A stretch of 19,111 bases of DNA, from contig DDOT01000075.1 of the NCBI GenBank assembly GCA_002341815.1, positions 518 to 19,628 of the forward strand, in the 5' to 3' direction. The first letter of the stretch is position 1. Each line of letters begins with the position of its first letter. The translations under genes were made by a program, and so were the position numbers. The DNA comes from Thiobacillus sp. UBA2487 (GTDB lineage: Bacteria > Pseudomonadota > Gammaproteobacteria > Burkholderiales > Sulfuriferulaceae). The notes under the pieces are model-generated. The model did no database searches and was not told the origin of the DNA. It saw only the letters and a program-made list of their open reading frames with translations. Shown here piece by piece: positions 7,734-15,063 of the stretch.

Positions 7734-7895
7734 TAACCCGATCCTTTCATGAATTTGCGTGATGATCACGCAGGATTTTGTTCCAGAGTGGCATGTTATG
7801 AAAGCGAGGCGTACTTATGCATACGCCCAATCAAATAAAATTTCAATCGGGAACCCAAGTGAGGGCGCGCGTTAATTTATGAAAGGATCGGGTTA
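7734..7895. mobile_element. MITE-like element, complete copy B, between xfp and ackA
   Basis: The element runs from 7736 to 7893 and is flanked by TA at 7734-7735 and 7894-7895. Its ends are perfect 15-base inverted repeats, ACCCGATCCTTTCAT and ATGAAAGGATCGGGT, extended imperfectly by AATT. Inside are a palindrome GCGTGATGATCACGC (7757-7771), a stem GGCGTA/TACGCC (7808-7813 with 7822-7827), and the region shared with copy A (7775-7892). It contains no transposase. Read on the minus strand, its first end forms part of the xfp TAA stop and its second end gives ackA the AAGGAT ribosome site. Removing the element plus one TA leaves TACTAATGCCC, a stop/start overlap. TA duplication suggests IS630/mariner-type mobilisation, which is inference. 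Confidence 0.85.
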
Positions 7896-10253
7896 GTAAG
7901 GCCATTTCCATTGGCTGATGTCGGGCATGTCTTCACCGTGATGCACAATGTACTGTTTATGTTCCATCAATCGGTAGCGCATGGCCTGTTTAATGTGCTC
8001 GGCCCGGTCCTGTAAGGATGGTACGCGATCAACCACGTCGATAACCAGATGGAACCGATCCAGTTCGTTGAGGACGACCATGTCAAACGGCGTGGTGGTG
8101 GTGCCTTCTTCTTTGTAGCCACGTACATGCAGATGGTGGTGGTTGTGGCGGCGATACGTTAAACGGTGAATCAGCCAAGGGTAACCGTGATAAGCGAAGA
8201 TAATCGGGCGGTCAGCGGTGAACAGGGTTTCAAAATCGCGTTCGCTCAAGCCATGTGGATGTTCTTCACGCGGTTGCAGGGTCATTAAGTCCACGACGTT
8301 AACCACCCGAATGCGTAATTCCGGCACTGCTTCGCGCAAGATATGCACGGCAGCCAAGGTTTCCAGGGTGGGAACATCGCCGCAACATGCCATCACCACA
8401 TCCGGAGTGCCGTTTTGGTCGTTGCTGGCCCATTCCCAAATGCCGATGCCACGCTCGCAGTGCGCCATCGCTGCCGGCATGTCCAGCCATTGTAGCTCAG
8501 GTTGTTTGCCGGCCACGATGACATTGACATAATTGCGGCTTTTTAAACAATGGTCGGCCACAGCCAATAACGTGTTGGCATCGGGCGGCAGGTAAACACG
8601 AATGATATCGGCTTTTTTGTTGACCACGTGGTCGATGAAACCGGGGTCTTGATGCGAAAAACCGTTGTGATCTTGTCGCCAGACGTGCGAGGTCAGCAAA
8701 TAGTTGAGCGAGGCAATCGGGCGCCGCCACGGAATTTCTTGTGATGTGACCTTGAGCCATTTGGCATGTTGGTTGAACATGGAATCAATGATATGGATAA
8801 ACGCTTCATAACACGAAAAAAACCCGTGTCGTCCGGTAAGCAGATAGCCTTCCAGCCAACCTTGACAGGTGTGCTCGGAGAGGATTTCCATCACCCGTCC
8901 GTCAGCCGCCAAATGATCATCGTTATCCAGCAAATCAGCCATCCAACTGCGCGCAGTGACTTCAAACAACGCGGACAAACGGTTGGATGCGGTTTCGTCT
9001 GGGCCAAATACCCGAAAAGTCTGCATGTTGTTGCGCATGATATCGCGCAAGAAGCGACCCAGCACGCGGGTTGATTCGGCGGTAACTTTACCGGGTGATG
9101 CCACGTCGACTGCGTAGTTGGCGTAATCGGGTTGGTCAAGTTCGCGTAACATCAAACCGCCATTCGCGTGCGGGTTTGACCCCATTCGCCGTGACCCGCT
9201 GGGGGCCAATGCGGCGAGTTCACTTTTCAGGCGGCCCGCTTCATCGAACAGTTGATCAGGTTGATAGCTGTTCATCCAATGTTCAAGAATGGCCACGTGT
9301 TGCGGGTGCTCCGCCATCTCACCCATTGGCACTTGGTGCGCGCGCCAACTGCCTTCGGTTTGCAAGCCATCGATGGTTTTCGGGCAGGTCCAGCCTTTCG
9401 GGGTGCGCAGTATAATCATTGGCCAGATCGGGCGCTCCACAGGCCCCCCGTTACGGGCAGCTTGTTGAATGGCACGGATGTCCGCGGTGGCTTGATCAAC
9501 GGTTGCCGCCATCAATTGGTGCATTTGCAGCGGGTCGTCGCCTTCAACAAAACGCGGCGCATAGCCATAACCTTGAAACAGGTGTTCCAATTCGGCATGA
9601 CTGATACGGGCGAGCACCGTCGGATTGGCAATTTTATAGCCGTTTAGATGCAAAATAGGCAGCACGGCGCCATCGGTTACCGGATTCAGAAATTTGTTGG
9701 AATGCCATGACGTTGCCAAAGGGCCGGTTTCTGCTTCGCCATCACCAACAACACAACAGGCGATCAGGTCAGGGTTGTCGAATACCGCGCCATAGGCATG
9801 CGAGATGGCATAACCCAGTTCACCACCTTCATGAAACGAGCCGGGGGTTTCTGGCGCTACGTGGCTGGGAATCCCGCCGGGGAAGGAAAATTGACGAAAC
9901 AGCGCGTGCATGCCGGCTTCGTCCATCGACACATGCGGATAAAATTCGCTATAAGTGCCCTCCAGCCATGTGTTGGCGACCACCGCCGGTCCGCCATGTC
10001 CCGGGCCGGCGATGAAAATCATGTTCAGATCATCCCGTTTGATAACCCGGTTCATATGGGCATAAATGAAATTGAGCCCCGGTGTGGTGCCCCAATGTCC
10101 CAACAGGCGCGGTTTTATATGTTCAATGGAGAGCGGCAGCTTGAGCAGCGGGTTGTCCAGCAAGTAAATTTGCCCGACAGAAAGGTAGTTGGCAGCATGC
10201 CAGTAACGGTTGATTAAATCCAGTTCGTTGGCTGACAATGGGGCGGTAGACAT
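7893..10253 (-). CDS. xfp: Phosphoketolase (xylulose-5-phosphate/fructose-6-phosphate)
   Basis: This thiamine-diphosphate enzyme splits xylulose 5-phosphate (and often fructose 6-phosphate) with phosphate into acetyl phosphate plus glyceraldehyde 3-phosphate or erythrose 4-phosphate. The 786 residues match the family. Motifs include [15 protein letters not shown] near residue 22, [18 protein letters not shown], a [19 protein letters not shown] block, [15 protein letters not shown], the cofactor site [32 protein letters not shown] and [17 protein letters not shown]. The frame is open to 10367, but ATG 10253 has GGAG six bases upstream and begins [18 protein letters not shown], so I prefer it. 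The C-terminus KWPY is the normal end, so the adjacent element did not truncate it. Dual or single substrate preference cannot be judged. Confidence 0.96.
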   Translation of the reverse strand: MSTAPLSANELDLINRYWHAANYLSVGQIYLLDNPLLKLPLSIEHIKPRLLGHWGTTPGLNFIYAHMNRVIKRDDLNMIFIAGPGHGGPAVVANTWLEGTYSEFYPHVSMDEAGMHALFRQFSFPGGIPSHVAPETPGSFHEGGELGYAISHAYGAVFDNPDLIACCVVGDGEAETGPLATSWHSNKFLNPVTDGAVLPILHLNGYKIANPTVLARISHAELEHLFQGYGYAPRFVEGDDPLQMHQLMAATVDQATADIRAIQQAARNGGPVERPIWPMIILRTPKGWTCPKTIDGLQTEGSWRAHQVPMGEMAEHPQHVAILEHWMNSYQPDQLFDEAGRLKSELAALAPSGSRRMGSNPHANGGLMLRELDQPDYANYAVDVASPGKVTAESTRVLGRFLRDIMRNNMQTFRVFGPDETASNRLSALFEVTARSWMADLLDNDDHLAADGRVMEILSEHTCQGWLEGYLLTGRHGFFSCYEAFIHIIDSMFNQHAKWLKVTSQEIPWRRPIASLNYLLTSHVWRQDHNGFSHQDPGFIDHVVNKKADIIRVYLPPDANTLLAVADHCLKSRNYVNVIVAGKQPELQWLDMPAAMAHCERGIGIWEWASNDQNGTPDVVMACCGDVPTLETLAAVHILREAVPELRIRVVNVVDLMTLQPREEHPHGLSERDFETLFTADRPIIFAYHGYPWLIHRLTYRRHNHHHLHVRGYKEEGTTTTPFDMVVLNELDRFHLVIDVVDRVPSLQDRAEHIKQAMRYRLMEHKQYIVHHGEDMPDISQWKWPY

Positions 10254-10305
10254 AATGTGCTCCAAAACATGTTTCCGGATGAAAATATAGTGTGGCGCCA
10301 GATTG

Positions 10306-10617
10306 TTACAATATGTCGATGGAATGCGGTATTTCGCCCAGTTGCCTGCGCAAGCGCGTGACTTCATCGAGTAAATCTACCACCAGTGCCGCCAGTTCCG
10401 GATTGGCATCAAAGTCGCGTTCAATTCGCAGCAAACTGCGGGTACGGTGCAAGGCACGGCTACCAAACACAGCATTGTCCAGTCGGTCGGGTATCGGCTC
10501 AATGATCAGACCAGCCATCATGCGTTCGGCAATCCAAGCCGGTTCGACATGACAGGCCGATGCCAGTTCGACCAAGCTGAGCGGGGTTTCATCGGTAAGT
10601 GTGCAGGCGAAGGTCAT
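10306..10617 (-). CDS. cbpM: CbpM-like chaperone modulator
   Basis: A 103-residue protein of the CbpM/MerR_2 type. CbpM binds the J domain of CbpA and restrains both its co-chaperone activity and its DNA binding. The sequence shows an N-terminal helix-turn-helix-like part ([19 protein letters not shown] near residues 13-31) and a helical C-terminus ([19 protein letters not shown]). Its ATG overlaps the cbpA stop as ATGA, the typical cbpA-cbpM arrangement, which supports the call more than the modest motifs do. The xfp start follows after 52 bases on the same strand with no visible terminator, so cotranscription is likely. Confidence 0.85.
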   Translation of the reverse strand: MTFACTLTDETPLSLVELASACHVEPAWIAERMMAGLIIEPIPDRLDNAVFGSRALHRTRSLLRIERDFDANPELAALVVDLLDEVTRLRRQLGEIPHSIDIL

Positions 10618-11546
10618 GATCCGTTTCCTTTGCGCGGGTTGAATGGTAGGGTTTCGGCCATTTTTTTATAAAGGTCACGCGCGGCGTCTGAGTCGGCGGG
10701 CGGCAAGACGACTTGCAATTCCAGATAGGCATCACCGGCGGGTTCACCAGGGATGCCACGACCTTTCAAGCGTAATTTGCGACCGGACTGTGAGTTGGGC
10801 GGAATACGAATATCAATCGGGCCGGACGGTGTTTCGGCCTGAATTGGCCCGCCGAGTGCAGCTTCCCACGGGGTGAGGGGGAGTTTGCCGTGGATATCAC
10901 GGCCTTCTGCCCGAAATTTGCCATGTGGACGGAAACTGATTTCCAGATACAAATCGCCCGTCGGTCCACCATTCAGGCCGGGGCTGCCTTGGCCGGCAAT
11001 GCGTAAGTGCTGTCCCTCTATAACCCCACGGGGGATGGCGATTTGCAAGGTTTGTTCGCGCAGGCTGACTTGCCCGTTGGCCTCTATTTCAGGTACGCGC
11101 AACTGCACGGTTTCGTGTGCGCCTGTATAGGCGGCGGTCAAATCGATGACAATTTTGGCATGACGGTCTTCACCACGCATTTGATGCGTGTGATGACTGC
11201 GACTCCCTTGCCCGAACATCCGTGCAAAAAAGTCGCTGGCATCGTGCATATCGTTTTGGGCAAAGCCGCGTCCAGAAAATTCAAAACCGTTTCCCCAATC
11301 GGGCGGCGGCGTGAAGTCCTGCCCGGCCTGAAAACCTTGCCCCATTTGATCATAAGCGGCTCGTTTTTCAGGGTCAGATAGTACGGCATTGGCCTCATTG
11401 ACTTCTTTCATCATCTGTTCAGCATTCGCTTCTTTGCTGACGTCAGGATGATATTTGCGGGCCAGCCTCCGGTAGGCTTTGCGGATGTCATCCTGGCTGG
11501 CGCTTCGCTCGACCCCGAGTGTGGCATAGTAATCTTTGAATTGCAT
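10614..11546 (-). CDS. cbpA: Curved DNA-binding protein CbpA (DnaJ-like co-chaperone)
   Basis: A 310-residue class II J protein. The J domain occupies about residues 4-70, with HPD at 33-35 in RKYHPDVSKEAN, which stimulates DnaK ATPase. A Gly/Phe-rich linker (DQMGQGFQAGQDFTPP onward) leads to two DnaJ-C beta domains, ending [11 protein letters not shown]. The Cys zinc-finger repeats of true DnaJ are absent, which together with the following cbpM identifies CbpA. CbpA of E. coli also binds curved DNA and the nucleoid in stationary phase; whether this one does is inference. An AGGA ribosome site precedes ATG 11546. The upstream membrane-protein gene ends 12 bases before, and its stop overlaps cbpM. 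Confidence 0.93.
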   Translation of the reverse strand: MQFKDYYATLGVERSASQDDIRKAYRRLARKYHPDVSKEANAEQMMKEVNEANAVLSDPEKRAAYDQMGQGFQAGQDFTPPPDWGNGFEFSGRGFAQNDMHDASDFFARMFGQGSRSHHTHQMRGEDRHAKIVIDLTAAYTGAHETVQLRVPEIEANGQVSLREQTLQIAIPRGVIEGQHLRIAGQGSPGLNGGPTGDLYLEISFRPHGKFRAEGRDIHGKLPLTPWEAALGGPIQAETPSGPIDIRIPPNSQSGRKLRLKGRGIPGEPAGDAYLELQVVLPPADSDAARDLYKKMAETLPFNPRKGNGS

Positions 11547-11558
11547 TGATATTTCCTG

Positions 11559-12824
11559 TCAGATAAACACCCAAATCAGCGAAACAGCACTCATGCCCAG
11601 TAAAGCAATGACAGCCGGCATAAGTAACGTATTACGCGGGATCAGTATGGCATACAACCCTTTCAGCAAATTGTTGCTGGCACTGGCAATAATGATAGCG
11701 TCACTGATGGCCTGGCTGTCAATGGCAAAATGACCGGCCAGCAGGGAAAGTATAAATGGGTCGATGTCGCTGAAGCCGCTCAAAAATGACAGCCAGTGCA
11801 ACCCGGAGGTGCCCCATGTGGCGATAATATACCGGGTGAGCAGGGCAAATGCGACAAACAGACCGGCAAACAGCATGGCGGTAGAAAATTCCAAGGGATG
11901 TCGGGTGGTGCTTTGTTCTGCAGGGGCGACACTCTCGTGGTTGGCTTGTCGACGATTGAGCCACCAGCCGGCGAGCATGGCGGTAACGAGGGCAGCACTG
12001 AAAGGAGCAAGCAGCGTTCGGGCAATGCTGATGTGACCCAACATGGCAATCAAGAGCAATAAACGGGCATACATCATGCCGCTGGCAAACACCAGTGCAC
12101 TGGAATAGGGTTTGGTGCCGGCATCGGAGTCTTCTGCGGCGCGGCGGCTGAGCACAACGGTGGTAGCGGTGCTGGAATAAATGCCGCCCAAAATGCCGGT
12201 TACCACCATGCCGGAGCGCGGCAGAAAATAGGTTTGAACCAAATAACCGCTCCACGAAATACCGGATACGGCCACAATCGAGATCCAGAGTTGGCGCCAA
12301 GTAATAGCCAGATTTGGTGTGATGGCCTGATTGGGGAGCATGGGCAATACAATGCCGACCATAATCAGAAATTTGGCAAAGGTAATGGCTTCGGTTTCAC
12401 GCAGTTGGTCAGACAGCCGGCGAATGCCGGGTTTTTCACCGAGCACCAACAGCAAGGTTACGGTATACAGCATGAGCAGCCAAGTGCTTTGTGTCAATGC
12501 CAGTGCGCCAACCGGATAGGTCAACAAGGCAATCAAGGCGGGCAGCAGACTTTGCTGTTCTTTGTGCAGCAAGAAGTGATAATGTATGGTCAACAAGGCG
12601 GTCAGCGTGACATATCCCACCGCAAACAAACGCAAGCCTGGATCGAGTAGCGTCAGAACAAACCCAAGCATACTTAGCAGCGTTATGGTGCGTGTGGTGC
12701 CAAACCCGAGGTCCAGTTGATGCGCCCGTCGGTAGCTGTGAACCTCAAGCCCGATGACAAAGCCGATCAATACCGTGGCCAGAAAGGCCGACGTTTGCGG
12801 TGGGAAATCAGCCAACCATTGCAT
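11559..12824 (-). CDS. MgtC/SapB-DUF4010 family membrane protein
   Basis: A polytopic inner-membrane protein of about 421 residues. The N-terminal part (FLATVLIGFVIGLEVHSYRR, GTTRTITLLSMLGFVLTLL) resembles the MgtC/SapB domain. The rest (SWSGYLVQTYFLPRSG, TGILGGIYSSTATTVVLSRR, FASGMMYARLLLLI, GFSDIDPFILSL) fits DUF4010. About a dozen hydrophobic segments are visible. Its transport role is unknown; MgtC itself affects membrane energetics and Mg/phosphate homeostasis in other bacteria, but that should not be transferred here. The frame begins at a TTG at 12845. I prefer ATG 12824, without a strong ribosome site, so the start is uncertain. It is the first gene of the run leading to cbpA, cbpM, xfp and ackA. 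Confidence 0.85.
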   Translation of the reverse strand: MQWLADFPPQTSAFLATVLIGFVIGLEVHSYRRAHQLDLGFGTTRTITLLSMLGFVLTLLDPGLRLFAVGYVTLTALLTIHYHFLLHKEQQSLLPALIALLTYPVGALALTQSTWLLMLYTVTLLLVLGEKPGIRRLSDQLRETEAITFAKFLIMVGIVLPMLPNQAITPNLAITWRQLWISIVAVSGISWSGYLVQTYFLPRSGMVVTGILGGIYSSTATTVVLSRRAAEDSDAGTKPYSSALVFASGMMYARLLLLIAMLGHISIARTLLAPFSAALVTAMLAGWWLNRRQANHESVAPAEQSTTRHPLEFSTAMLFAGLFVAFALLTRYIIATWGTSGLHWLSFLSGFSDIDPFILSLLAGHFAIDSQAISDAIIIASASNNLLKGLYAILIPRNTLLMPAVIALLGMSAVSLIWVFI

Positions 12825-12856
12825 GATCACAAACCCGTGCAGCAAAAAGATGCCTT

Positions 12857-12862
12857 ACTATA
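12857..12862 (-). promoter_or_regulatory. Candidate -10 box for the mgtC-like/cbpA/xfp operon
   Basis: TATAGT on the minus strand lies about 33 bases upstream of ATG 12824, a sensible distance for a short leader. No good -35 hexamer lies 16-18 bases upstream, so this is weak evidence. It would drive the minus-strand operon divergently from the HiPIP gene. Confidence 0.25.
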
Positions 12863-12945
12863 CTCCGCTGCCTGTTGTGCGGCGAGACTAACCTGATCTT
12901 TTTGAGCGTCTGAAAAATTGTGTGCTGTTTGTCAGTCAATCAGCA

Positions 12946-12951
12946 TATAAT
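12946..12951 (+). promoter_or_regulatory. Candidate -10 box for HiPIP
   Basis: A consensus TATAAT sits 132 bases before the HiPIP ATG. A TTGTCA lies upstream but only 11 bases away, too close for a normal sigma-70 spacing, and nothing convincing lies at 17. The promoter may need an activator. If it is used, the transcript has a leader of about 125 bases. Confidence 0.4.
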
Positions 12952-12997
12952 GATGCAGGAGCGTGGTAGAGCTCGCTTTCCGGTTTGGCTGAATGAT

Positions 12998-13022
12998 GCA
13001 TGGCGCTCTTGAACGCCATTGC
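12998..13022 (+). other. Stem-loop in the HiPIP leader
   Basis: GCATGGCG pairs with CGCCATTGC (one bulged base) across an eight-base loop, in the long untranslated leader between the -10 box and the HiPIP start. It is not followed by a T run, so it is not a terminator. It could stabilise or regulate the message; the function is unknown. Confidence 0.4.
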
Positions 13023-13083
13023 CGGGCAAGAGAATGACAGCCATGTTTCTGGGTTTTTTCCCTATTTTAAAGAGGAGTTTTTT

Positions 13084-13356
13084 ATGAATAATTCCCGTCG
13101 TTCGTTTTTGAAGACCGCATCGTTGATTGCCGGCGTGGCTGCCGTGCCGGTTAGCTTCATCAGTCGCGAAGCGTATGCTGCTAAAGTAGCCAAGGCCGCT
13201 ATGCAATATCAGGACAGCCCAAAAGGCTCAGCCCAATGCTCGAGCTGCATGCAATTCATTCCCGGCAAATCGGCATCTGCCAAGGGTCAGTGCAAAGTAG
13301 TAGAAGGTGATGTCAGCCCTCACGGTTGGTGCTTGGCTTACTCGGCCAAGAGCTGA
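13084..13356 (+). CDS. High-potential iron-sulfur protein (HiPIP), Tat-exported
   Basis: A 90-residue precursor. The Tat signal begins MNNSRRSFLKTASLIAG with the twin-arginine motif SRRSFLK and likely ends at EAYA near residue 33. The mature part of about 57 residues has four Cys (QCSSC, GQC, GWC) in the C-x2-C...C...C spacing that holds the [4Fe-4S] cluster of HiPIP. HiPIPs carry electrons in the periplasm between the bc1 complex or a dehydrogenase and an oxidase or photosynthetic reaction centre. This one fits the short soluble form of chemolithotrophs. ATG 13084 is chosen over the longer frame because AGAGGAG precedes it and the Tat signal starts there. It is monocistronic, with a terminator at 13463-13486. 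Confidence 0.93.
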   Translation: MNNSRRSFLKTASLIAGVAAVPVSFISREAYAAKVAKAAMQYQDSPKGSAQCSSCMQFIPGKSASAKGQCKVVEGDVSPHGWCLAYSAKS

Positions 13357-13416
13357 TCGCTTTACCGGCAGGGTGCTGATGCCTGTTCCTGAAGGAATCG
13401 CATCCGGCCGACGTAA

Positions 13417-13443
13417 GGGCGCGGCAGCGTTAAGGCTGCGCCC
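13417..13443 (+). other. GC-rich hairpin downstream of HiPIP
   Basis: GGGCGC at the left pairs with GCGCCC at the right, with an alternative inner GCAGC/GCTGC pairing around GTTAAG. It is strong but followed only by GTTTAAATTG, so it is a poor terminator alone. It may protect the 3' end of the short HiPIP message ahead of the better terminator. Confidence 0.45.
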
Positions 13444-13462
13444 GTTTAAATTGTGAATTGTA

Positions 13463-13486
13463 CGCTGCTTGTGCAGCGATTTTTTT
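13463..13486 (+). terminator. Intrinsic terminator after HiPIP
   Basis: CGCTGC (13463-13468), loop TTGT, GCAGCG (13473-13478), one A, then seven T (13480-13486). This is a textbook rho-independent terminator on the plus strand. It ends only 12 bases before the GTG proposed as the hsp33 start. Confidence 0.85.
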
Positions 13487-13498
13487 GTCGGGTTTTGT

Positions 13499-14380
13499 GT
13501 GGCTGATTCGGATCAACTGTATCGCTTCATGTTTGAGCAAGCCGCCGTGCGTGGTGAAATTGTATCGTTGGATGGTAGTTGGCAAGAGGTGTTGCGCCGT
13601 GCCGACTATCCTTTGGCGTTGCGCACCCTGTTGGGTGAATTGACGGCTGCAGCGACATTATTGATTGCGACACTAAAATTTGACGGCAGCCTGATTTTAC
13701 AGATGCAATCCGATGGTGTGATCAAGCTGTTGGTGGTGGAAGTAACCTCTAGTCGAACGCTGCGCGCCACTGCCCGCTGGGATGGCGAGATTCTTCGGGA
13801 CGATTTTTCCGCGTTGTTGCAAGGCGGTCACCTGGTGCTAACCTTGGACCCTAAACAAAAAGATCAACAGGCTTGGCAAGGCATCGTGCCATTGCAAGGT
13901 CAATGCGTGGCCGATGCAATGATGCATTACATGCGTCAATCCGAGCAAATCGATACCCGGATGGTATTGGCGGCAGACGATAAACGTGCTGCCGGTTTGT
14001 TGATTCAGCGATTGCCCGATGTTCCGCAAGGCGATACGGATGCATGGGATCGTGCGGTTCATCTTGCAGCGACTTTGCAGCGCGATGAGTTGCTGACGCT
14101 TTCATCACGACAGGTCTTGCACCGTTTGTTTCATCAGGAAACCGTGCGCTTGTTTGATGCGGAGCCGGTTTCATTTTATTGCGATTGTTCGCGCGAACGG
14201 GTTGCCAATATGTTACGCATGCTCGGGCAAGATGAAGTGGCCTCGATATTGACCGATAGCGAAACCATTGATGTCACGTGCGAATTTTGTGGTCAAGCTT
14301 ATCAGTTTGATGCGGTTGATGCGGCACAATTGTGGTTGGATGTGCCGAGCGTGGTGGGTGATACCGATACCCACCATTAA
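13499..14380 (+). CDS. hslO: Redox-regulated holdase chaperone Hsp33
   Basis: Hsp33 is a cytoplasmic chaperone activated by oxidation and unfolding. The 293-residue product aligns by eye with the E. coli N-terminus (DQLYRFMFEQAAVRGEI) and shows GELTAAATLLIATLKFDGSL, MMHYMRQSEQIDTRM and the redox-switch domain. The zinc ligands are Cys228 and Cys230 in FYCDCSRERVANML, and Cys261 and Cys264 in TCEFCGQAY. I choose GTG 13499 because it matches the family N-terminus; the longer frame would start at a TTG inside the HiPIP terminator. No good Shine-Dalgarno is visible. It is convergent with dedA. An eight-base stem TGGTGGGT/ACCCACCA (14352-14376) overlaps its end, without a T run. Confidence 0.94.
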   Translation: MADSDQLYRFMFEQAAVRGEIVSLDGSWQEVLRRADYPLALRTLLGELTAAATLLIATLKFDGSLILQMQSDGVIKLLVVEVTSSRTLRATARWDGEILRDDFSALLQGGHLVLTLDPKQKDQQAWQGIVPLQGQCVADAMMHYMRQSEQIDTRMVLAADDKRAAGLLIQRLPDVPQGDTDAWDRAVHLAATLQRDELLTLSSRQVLHRLFHQETVRLFDAEPVSFYCDCSRERVANMLRMLGQDEVASILTDSETIDVTCEFCGQAYQFDAVDAAQLWLDVPSVVGDTDTHH

Positions 14381-14433
14381 CCGTATCGTTGCGTAGTCGC
14401 TCTGGTTAAAAATTCAGGCCAAAGGTCGGTATA

Positions 14434-15060
14434 TTATTTATCCAGCGCTGTCGTATCTTCGCGATCTACCTGCTTGCGCCACCAGTAATAGCCAAGCCCG
14501 CCCACTGCCACCAAGACAATAATGCCTGCCGTTATCAGATGCAGATATTGTTGAATCAAGGTCATATTGTTGCCGATGGTATAACCCAAGGCAATCAGTA
14601 CGATTGCCCATACACCAGCGCCTAGCAACGTAAACAGGCTGAATATTAGTAATGGCATGTGTGCCAGGCCGGCCGGAATGGAGATAAGATGGCGAATGCC
14701 GGGAATCAAGCGACCGGTAAAAGCAGAGATCGCGCCATAATGTTTGAAAAAATGATCGGTGCGGTGCAATAGCGGGGCTTCGACGAAAACGTATTTACCC
14801 CAGCGTTCCAGAAATGGTCGACCTACCCACAGGGCAAAGCCGTAATTCAATAACGCACCCGACAAACCGCCCAGCATGGCCGTCAATAATATCAAAATAC
14901 TGTTCATTTTGCCTTGAAACGCCAGATAGCCGGCCGGAATCAGAATCAGCTCGGATGGGACGGGGGCAACCGTCGATTCCAGCAGGGTCAGGATGTAAAT
15001 GCCCAAGTATCCCCAATTTTGCACGGTTTGAATAATGGCATTGATAGCGTGATGCAGCAT
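14434..15060 (-). CDS. DedA family inner-membrane protein
   Basis: A 208-residue DedA/SNARE-associated-domain protein with several hydrophobic segments. Family signatures are ESTVAPVPSELILIPAGYLA near residues 29-48, GRPFLERWGKYVF near 79, and GAISAFTGRLIPGIRHLISI near 109-128 followed by PAGLAHM. DedA proteins support membrane homeostasis, including undecaprenyl-phosphate or phospholipid translocation and proton-driven transport in some members; the role of this one is not known. ATG 15060 lies three bases after the mtaD stop, so the two are cotranscribed. It ends in a charged tail (VDREDTTALDK). The 53 bases between it and hsp33 show no clear terminator. Confidence 0.92.
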   Translation of the reverse strand: MLHHAINAIIQTVQNWGYLGIYILTLLESTVAPVPSELILIPAGYLAFQGKMNSILILLTAMLGGLSGALLNYGFALWVGRPFLERWGKYVFVEAPLLHRTDHFFKHYGAISAFTGRLIPGIRHLISIPAGLAHMPLLIFSLFTLLGAGVWAIVLIALGYTIGNNMTLIQQYLHLITAGIIVLVAVGGLGYYWWRKQVDREDTTALDK

Positions 15061-15063
15061 GAT

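Noticed and set aside
13000..13083. N-terminal extension of HiPIP from ATG 13000
   Set aside because: It would bury the Tat signal 28 residues in; AGAGGAG before ATG 13084 and the signal peptide favour the shorter form.
13469..13498. TTG start extending hsp33 by ten residues
   Set aside because: The TTG is in the loop of the HiPIP terminator, and the extra residues do not match the Hsp33 family; GTG 13499 gives the normal N-terminus.
14352..14376. Eight-base stem at the hsp33 stop as a terminator
   Set aside because: The stem is strong, but neither strand has a T run after it; noted in the hsp33 entry only.
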